Assembly: GCF_036226405.1 (NCBI RefSeq)
Contig: NZ_CP108464.1
Span: forward strand, 2,604,001-2,668,000
Reading direction: 5' to 3'
Source of the DNA: Streptomyces sp. NBC_01260
GTDB taxonomy: Bacteria; Actinomycetota; Actinomycetes; Streptomycetales; Streptomycetaceae
DNA: 64,000 bases
Every line of letters begins with the position of its first letter. The stretch's first letter is position 1. The notes under the pieces are model-generated. The model had not been told where the DNA came from, made no database searches, and was given only the letters and a program-made list of their open reading frames with translations. This document shows, piece after piece, positions 59,532 to 64,000 of this stretch. The position numbers were made by a program, and so were the translations under genes.

Positions 59532-61529
59532 CTGACTACGTTCCGAGACCTCGGGATTCTTCCCGAGACGGCCGAGGCCCTTGAGTCCGTCGGCATCACG
59601 TCCCCCTTCCCCATCCAGGAGATGACGCTCCCCGTAGCGCTCTCCGGCTCCGATGTCATCGGGCAGGCCAAGACCGGCACCGGCAAGACCCTCGGTTTCG
59701 GTCTGCCGCTGCTGGAGCGCGTCACCGTCCTCGCGGACGTCGAGGCGGGCCGGGCCGCGCCCGAGAAGCTGACCGACGCGCCGCAGGCACTGATCGTCGT
59801 CCCCACCCGCGAGCTCTGCCAGCAGGTCACCAACGACCTGCTGACCGCCGGCAAGGTCCGTAACGTCCGCGTCCTCGCGATCTACGGCGGCCGGGCGTAC
59901 GAGCCCCAGGTGGAGGCCCTCAAGAAGGGCATCGACGTCGTCGTCGGCACCCCGGGCCGACTGCTCGACCTGGCGGGCCAGCGCAAGCTCGACCTCTCGC
60001 ACGTCCGCGTCCTCGTCCTGGACGAGGCCGACGAGATGCTCGACCTGGGCTTCCTGCCCGACGTCGAGCGCATCATCACGATGCTGCCGGCCAAGCGGCA
60101 GACCATGCTGTTCTCGGCGACCATGCCGGGTGCGGTCATCAGTCTGGCGCGTCGCTACATGTCGCAGCCGACCCACATCAACGCCACCTCGCCCGACGAC
60201 GAGGGCACCACCGTCAAGAACACGGCGCAGCACGTCTACCGCGCCCACTCGATGGACAAGCCCGAGATGGTCTCGCGCATCCTGCAGGCCAACGGCCGCG
60301 GACTCGCGATGATCTTCTGCCGCACCAAGCGCACCGCGGCCGACATCGCCGAGCAGCTGGAGAAGCGCGGATTCGCCTCCGGCGCGGTCCACGGCGACCT
60401 CGGCCAGGGCGCCCGCGAGCAGGCGCTGCGCGCCTTCCGCAACGGCAAGGTGGACGTGCTCGTCTGCACGGACGTCGCGGCCCGCGGTATCGATGTCGAG
60501 GGTGTCACCCACGTCATCAACTACCAGTCGCCCGAGGACGAGAAGACCTACCTGCACCGGATCGGCCGGACCGGCCGCGCCGGCGCCAAGGGCATCGCGA
60601 TCACGCTGGTCGACTGGGACGACATCCCGCGCTGGCAGCTGATCAACAAGGCGCTGGACCTGAAGTTCCCGGACCCGCCCGAGACGTACTCCACCTCCCC
60701 GCACCTGTACGAGGAGCTGGACATCCCGGCCGGCACCAAGGGTGTCCTGCCGCGCACCGAGCGGACCCGTGCCGGCCTGCGGGCCGAGGAGATCGAGGAC
60801 CTCGGCGAGACGGGCGGCCGCGGCCGCAAGTCCGCCCCCGCCGCGGCGCCCGCCGTCCGCGAGGAGCGTCCCCCGCGCACCCCGCGTCAGCGTCGTCGCA
60901 CCCGGGGCGGATCGGCCGCCGAAGAGGGCGCCGTCACGGTGCCCGCACCGGCCGCGGAGGCCGTCGAGGTATCCGGGCCCGCCGAGAGCGCCTCGGAGCC
61001 GCGTACGCCGCGCCGTCGCCGGCGCAGCCGCGTCGGTGCCCCGGACATCGCGGCCGAGGCCGCGGTGGACGTGGCCGAGGCCCCGGTCGTCGTCATCGAC
61101 ACCGAGCCCGCCGCGAAGACCAGGACCAGGGCCGCCAGGGCGACCAAGGCCAAGGCCGATGTCACGGTCGAGGTGGAGGCCGAGGCCGTGGCCGCGACGA
61201 AGCCGCGCCGCAGCCGCGCCCGGGTCGTGAAGCCGGTGACGGACGAGGTCGACTTCCAGATCGCCCCCGTGGCCGAGCCCGCTCCCGAGGCGAAGACGGT
61301 GACCAAGCCGCGCCGCCGTGCCCGGGTGATCAAGCCGGCCGAGGACGAGGTCGACTTCCAGATCGCACCGATCGCCGAGCCCGAGACGGACGCCAGGCCG
61401 CGTCGTCGCACCCGTGCGGCCGCGAAGCCGAAGACGGAGGCCGTGGCGGACGCCGCGGTCGCCGAGGGCGAGGCCAAGCCGCGCAGGCGGCGGGCGCCGC
61501 GAGCGGCTGCCGCCAAGACCGAGAGCTGA
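59532..61529 (+). CDS. DEAD-box ATP-dependent RNA helicase with CTG start
   Basis: About 665 residues. The Q motif TTFRDLGILPETAEALESVG and SPFPIQEM lies in the first 31 codons, so the start must be upstream of the ATG at 59622; the only start-like codon in frame is CTG at 59532 after a GAGG at 59521-59524, because a stop lies at 59463. Motif I is AKTGTGKT, motif II VLDEADEML, motif III FSATMPG, and motif VI HRIGRTGRAG. The C-terminal 220 residues are disordered, basic and repetitive, with two DEVDFQIAP units and RRRRSR runs likely to bind RNA. It unwinds structured RNA in the cytoplasm; a role in cold adaptation or RNA decay is inferred. Confidence 0.9.
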   Translation: MTTFRDLGILPETAEALESVGITSPFPIQEMTLPVALSGSDVIGQAKTGTGKTLGFGLPLLERVTVLADVEAGRAAPEKLTDAPQALIVVPTRELCQQVTNDLLTAGKVRNVRVLAIYGGRAYEPQVEALKKGIDVVVGTPGRLLDLAGQRKLDLSHVRVLVLDEADEMLDLGFLPDVERIITMLPAKRQTMLFSATMPGAVISLARRYMSQPTHINATSPDDEGTTVKNTAQHVYRAHSMDKPEMVSRILQANGRGLAMIFCRTKRTAADIAEQLEKRGFASGAVHGDLGQGAREQALRAFRNGKVDVLVCTDVAARGIDVEGVTHVINYQSPEDEKTYLHRIGRTGRAGAKGIAITLVDWDDIPRWQLINKALDLKFPDPPETYSTSPHLYEELDIPAGTKGVLPRTERTRAGLRAEEIEDLGETGGRGRKSAPAAAPAVREERPPRTPRQRRRTRGGSAAEEGAVTVPAPAAEAVEVSGPAESASEPRTPRRRRRSRVGAPDIAAEAAVDVAEAPVVVIDTEPAAKTRTRAARATKAKADVTVEVEAEAVAATKPRRSRARVVKPVTDEVDFQIAPVAEPAPEAKTVTKPRRRARVIKPAEDEVDFQIAPIAEPETDARPRRRTRAAAKPKTEAVADAAVAEGEAKPRRRRAPRAAAAKTES

Positions 61530-61582
61530 GCCCGGCGCCGGGCTCCGGCGGGGCCACGCCCCGCCCGGCCGGCGTCGAGTGT

Positions 61583-61621
61583 GCCCGACGGGCCCGAGGG
61601 ATTTCCTCGGGCCCGTCGGGC
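61583..61621 (+). terminator. Perfect 17-bp terminator after the RNA helicase
   Basis: Positions 61583-61599 and 61605-61621 are perfect inverted repeats around a 5-nt loop, followed by GTTTC. Confidence 0.85.
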
Positions 61622-61688
61622 GTTTCACGGCACGGGCCGGCCCCGTGCCGCCGGACGTGATCCGCCGGACAGGCCCTAACCTCGTCCC

Positions 61689-62534
61689 ATGAGCCGGCCA
61701 CCCACCTTCACTCCGCCCCCTTGCGCCCGTGCCCGTACGCTGCACACCTCGCGCGGGGACTTCGCCGTGCTGGACGCCTCACCGCGTACCGCCCGACGCG
61801 GCACCGCTCTCCTGCTGCCCGGCTTCACCGGCAGCAAGGAGGACTTCATCGCCCTGCTGGAACCGCTCGCCGACGCCGGTTACCGTGCCGTCGCCGTCGA
61901 CGGCCGCGGGCAGTACGAGACCGACGGAACGGACCGTCAGGAAGCTTACGAAAATGAGGAGTTGGCGCTTGACGCACTCGCGCAGACGGCCGCACTCGGC
62001 CTGGGGGACAGCGCGGTCCACCTGCTCGGGCACTCGCTCGGCGGGCTGATCGCACGCGCTGCGGCGATCCTCGACCCGGCGCCGTTCCGGTCGCTGACCC
62101 TGATGTCCTCCGGGCCCGCCCAGGTCGTCGAGTCCCAGCAGGTCAGGCTGAAGATCCTCGGTGACGCCCTCGCGACCATGAGCATGGAGCGGGTCTGGGA
62201 GGCGATGCGCGCCTCCGACCCGCCCGCGGAGGCCGAGACGGACGGCGAGGACCTGCGGCGGCGCTGGATGCGCCACACGCCCGCCCAGCTGATCGCCACC
62301 GGCCGCACGCTGGCCACCGAGCCCGACCGGGTGGCCGAGGTCGCCGCCACCGGGCTGCCGGTCCATGTGATCTCCGGCGAGCGCGACGACGTCTGGCCGG
62401 TTCCCCTGCTCGACGCGATGGCGCACCGGCTGGGCGCCCACCGGACCCGGATCGAGGGCGCCGAGCACTCCCCCAACACGGACCGGCCGGATCCGACGGC
62501 GGCCGCGCTGATCTCCTTCTGGGACAGCCTGTAG
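61689..62534 (+). CDS. Alpha/beta hydrolase
   Basis: A 281-residue soluble hydrolase: ALLLPGFTGSKEDF (oxyanion region), AVDGRGQYETDG, the nucleophile elbow LLGHSLGGLIARAA, the acid VISGERDDVWP, and the His in IEGAEHSPNTDRP. The order fits carboxylesterase or lysophospholipase-like members; the substrate is unknown. ATG at 61689. Confidence 0.87.
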   Translation: MSRPPTFTPPPCARARTLHTSRGDFAVLDASPRTARRGTALLLPGFTGSKEDFIALLEPLADAGYRAVAVDGRGQYETDGTDRQEAYENEELALDALAQTAALGLGDSAVHLLGHSLGGLIARAAAILDPAPFRSLTLMSSGPAQVVESQQVRLKILGDALATMSMERVWEAMRASDPPAEAETDGEDLRRRWMRHTPAQLIATGRTLATEPDRVAEVAATGLPVHVISGERDDVWPVPLLDAMAHRLGAHRTRIEGAEHSPNTDRPDPTAAALISFWDSL

Positions 62535-62577
62535 CACCCTCCTGGGCGGCGTCGGCGATCCGCGGACGGCGGCAGGG

Positions 62578-63465
62578 TCAGTACTGCGACTGAAGGTGCT
62601 GCCAGAAGCCGTCGCGCAGCGCCCGCCGCAGATGGGCGTGGCCGCGCAGCGAGTGCTGGAGCAGGCGTTCGGCCTCGACCAGCAGGTCCTGGTCGACGGA
62701 GCCCGGCAGATACGGGCGCCCGGGGAGGAGGTCGGCCAGGGCGTCGCGGCCGCGGGCGGAGAGCCAGGTCGCGGCGATCTGCGCACCGACGAAGCGGACG
62801 TCCTCGCGCGAGGGCGCCGGGGAGTCGTCCTCGTAGGTGGTGACGGGGCGTCTGGTCACATAGGGGCGGCAGAAGTCGAGGTCGAAGGTGCGCTGGCTGT
62901 CGACCTCCCAGAGCAGCGGTTCGGCCTGGTTGCGGCCTTCCCCGGCCTCGATGCCCCACAGGTGGACGCGGGCCCCGTACCCCTGCGCGGCCTCGACGGC
63001 CGACACCAGGTCCTCGTCGCCGCCGACGAGTGCGGCGTCACTGATGGCGCGGTGGCGGGCGAGCGATTCGAGGTCGGTGCGGATGAGTGAATCGACGCCC
63101 TTCTGCTGGTTGTTGGCGTTGAGGTTGCCGAGTCTGACCTTGACGTCGGGGAGTTCCGCGATGGACTGCTGCTCGACGGTGTGGATCCGGCGCCTGGCTC
63201 CGTCGTACCAGTACACGCGCAGGAGTCTGCTGTCCGCGAAGATCGTGCGGGCCTTGTCGATGAAGGCCTCGATCAGCCCCTCCGAGTCGAGGTCGAAGGA
63301 GCGCCGGTCCTCGGTGCCGGTGACGAGCAGCCCGGCCGCGGCGTACACATAGCCGGCGTCCACGAAGATCGCGTGGGTCGAGGGGGTCTTCGACACCTCG
63401 GCGAGCACGCGCTGGAGCAGCTCGTTGGTGCGGTCCAGGCGCTCGCCGATCTCTGCCTCGTTCAT
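62578..63465 (-). CDS. NYN-domain (PIN-like) protein
   Basis: A 295-residue protein. The N-terminal 190 residues form a NYN/PIN-like nuclease domain: IFVDAGYVYAAAGLL (first Asp), the RVYWYDGAR strand, KGVDSLIRTDLESLARH and LVGGDEDLVSAVEAAQGYG, giving the Asp set used to bind Mg2+ in RNA-cleaving NYN proteins. A C-terminal helical domain of about 90 residues follows. It likely acts on RNA, but the target is unknown. ATG at 63465. Confidence 0.85.
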   Translation of the reverse strand: MNEAEIGERLDRTNELLQRVLAEVSKTPSTHAIFVDAGYVYAAAGLLVTGTEDRRSFDLDSEGLIEAFIDKARTIFADSRLLRVYWYDGARRRIHTVEQQSIAELPDVKVRLGNLNANNQQKGVDSLIRTDLESLARHRAISDAALVGGDEDLVSAVEAAQGYGARVHLWGIEAGEGRNQAEPLLWEVDSQRTFDLDFCRPYVTRRPVTTYEDDSPAPSREDVRFVGAQIAATWLSARGRDALADLLPGRPYLPGSVDQDLLVEAERLLQHSLRGHAHLRRALRDGFWQHLQSQY

Positions 63466-63687
63466 ACCGGCCTCGTCGCGGATGCCGTCGTCCGCGCATG
63501 TTCTGTTACCTGCTGGTCCTTAGACATCCAAAAAATTTCCTTAGCGTAGGGAATCATTGCAGAGGGCAAGTCGTTGTACACCCCGTGGGGCGCGAGACGA
63601 ACCAGCCTGGCGCTCCTCATCCTTGCGGACGGGGCACCCGTCCTCCCAGTAGTTCTCCAGCAGGAGGATCAGACGAAGGGAAGCCAT

Positions 63688-63840
63688 ATGCGCTTCGAGA
63701 TCATGCGACTCGACGATGTCGACGGTACCGCCGTGGACAGCACCGTCGTGGACGCCGCCTCCGTCAACCGGATCGTGCAGCAGGCCGCAGCAGTGGGCCA
63801 GCGCATCTATATCCGCCCGGCCGACACCTCGGCTTCGTAA
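63688..63840 (+). CDS. Small conserved protein, unknown
   Basis: A 50-residue protein: MRFEIMRLDDVDGTAVDSTV, then VDAASVNRIVQQAAAVGQRI and YIRPADTSAS. Its short beta-alpha-beta look and regular codon use suggest a real gene. ATG at 63688 follows GAAGGGAAG. It is followed by a terminator shared with the convergent MarC gene. Confidence 0.7.
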   Translation: MRFEIMRLDDVDGTAVDSTVVDAASVNRIVQQAAAVGQRIYIRPADTSAS

Positions 63841-63862
63841 CGCGTCACGGACATAAAGACGA

Positions 63863-63897
63863 AGCGCCCCCGCACGGATGGACTGTGCGGGGGCGCT
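63863..63897. terminator. Bidirectional 13-bp stem-loop
   Basis: Positions 63863-63875 and 63885-63897 are perfect inverted repeats between the plus-strand small gene and the minus-strand MarC-like gene. Confidence 0.8.
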
Positions 63898-63915
63898 GTG
63901 GTGTGCGGGGCCGGG

Positions 63916-64000
63916 TCAGGCGTTCTGGATGACCTGGGTGACACCGTTGATGATCTGCTGCACGGCGATGGCGGACAGCATCATCCCGGCCAGCCTGGTG
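63916..64000 (-). CDS. MarC (UPF0056) family membrane protein, C-terminal fragment
   Basis: Only the last 27 residues are in the window: a membrane helix TRLAGMMLSAIAVQQIINGV and a tail TQVIQNA ending at a stop at 63918-63916. The RL-x-G-x-x-L-x-A-I-A-V-Q pattern is that of the last helix of MarC/UPF0056 proteins. The rest lies beyond 64000. Confidence 0.7.
   Translation of the reverse strand, partial: TRLAGMMLSAIAVQQIINGVTQVIQNA

Noticed and set aside
1..64000. CRISPR array, prophage or complete insertion sequence
   Set aside because: No regularly spaced repeats, phage structural genes, integrase or transposase were found; the only tandem repeats are the 95-bp pair and the 25-bp pair.

Overview
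This is very GC-rich actinobacterial chromosome, almost certainly from a Streptomyces. The evidence is third-codon-position GC bias, frequent GTG starts, many actinobacterial marker families (WblC/WhiB7, AdnAB, mycoredoxin, UvrD2 with a tetracysteine motif, UPF0182, PPA1309, DUF3107, DUF2342, DUF3152), and a gene order that, from memory, resembles the core region around SCO5165-SCO5204 of S. coelicolor. I see no prophage, plasmid, CRISPR array, complete insertion sequence or obvious biosynthetic gene cluster. Most of the window is conserved core chromosome.

Layout. 1-6 kb: the tail of an ABC substrate-binding protein, two identical initiator tRNA genes that each have their own terminator and flank a Sel1/TPR-repeat protein, and a large UPF0182 membrane protein. 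6-12 kb: PPA1309 protein, a YlbL-type PDZ/Lon-like protease, a small membrane protein, MoaE, an SDR enzyme, and a DUF2342 metalloprotease overlapping a Nudix hydrolase. 12-19 kb: a three-gene TerD/AIM24 operon, a YgjP-type metalloprotease, an orphan ThiF/E1-like protein and an ABC1 (UbiB-like) kinase. 19-23 kb: a small zinc-ribbon protein, a small basic protein, wblC with a long attenuator leader (promoter, uORF and terminator all visible), and uvrD2. 23-34 kb: mycoredoxin, NudC, an M20 dipeptidase, and the DNA-end-resection pair adnA/adnB, which is split by an oppositely oriented DUF574 methyltransferase gene.

34-42 kb: an alkyltransferase-like DNA repair protein, a pseudokinase-flippase membrane fusion, two paralogous secreted lipoprotein peptidases separated by a 253-bp repeat element, and MoeZ. 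42-48 kb: a minus-strand operon for a polysaccharide (PelF-type glycosyltransferase, polytopic membrane protein, NAD-dependent epimerase, spherulin-4 family protein), in parts reminiscent of Pel and fungal galactosaminogalactan systems. 48-54 kb: a dipeptide-type ABC importer operon preceded by a 31-codon leader ORF that ends Cys-Cys-stop. 54-64 kb: DUF3152 metzincin-like protein, alpha/beta hydrolase, a TetR regulator, DUF3107, a ferritin-like protein, a DEAD-box RNA helicase that appears to start at CTG, another hydrolase, a NYN-domain protein and the end of a MarC-family gene.

The points most worth following are the Pel-like operon, the Cys-Cys leader upstream of the peptide importer, the wblC attenuator with its long Ser/Cys-containing uORF, the interrupted adnAB locus, the TerD-AIM24 module and the tandem 95-bp repeat element. 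All product names come from reading motifs and family memory; no database search was run.
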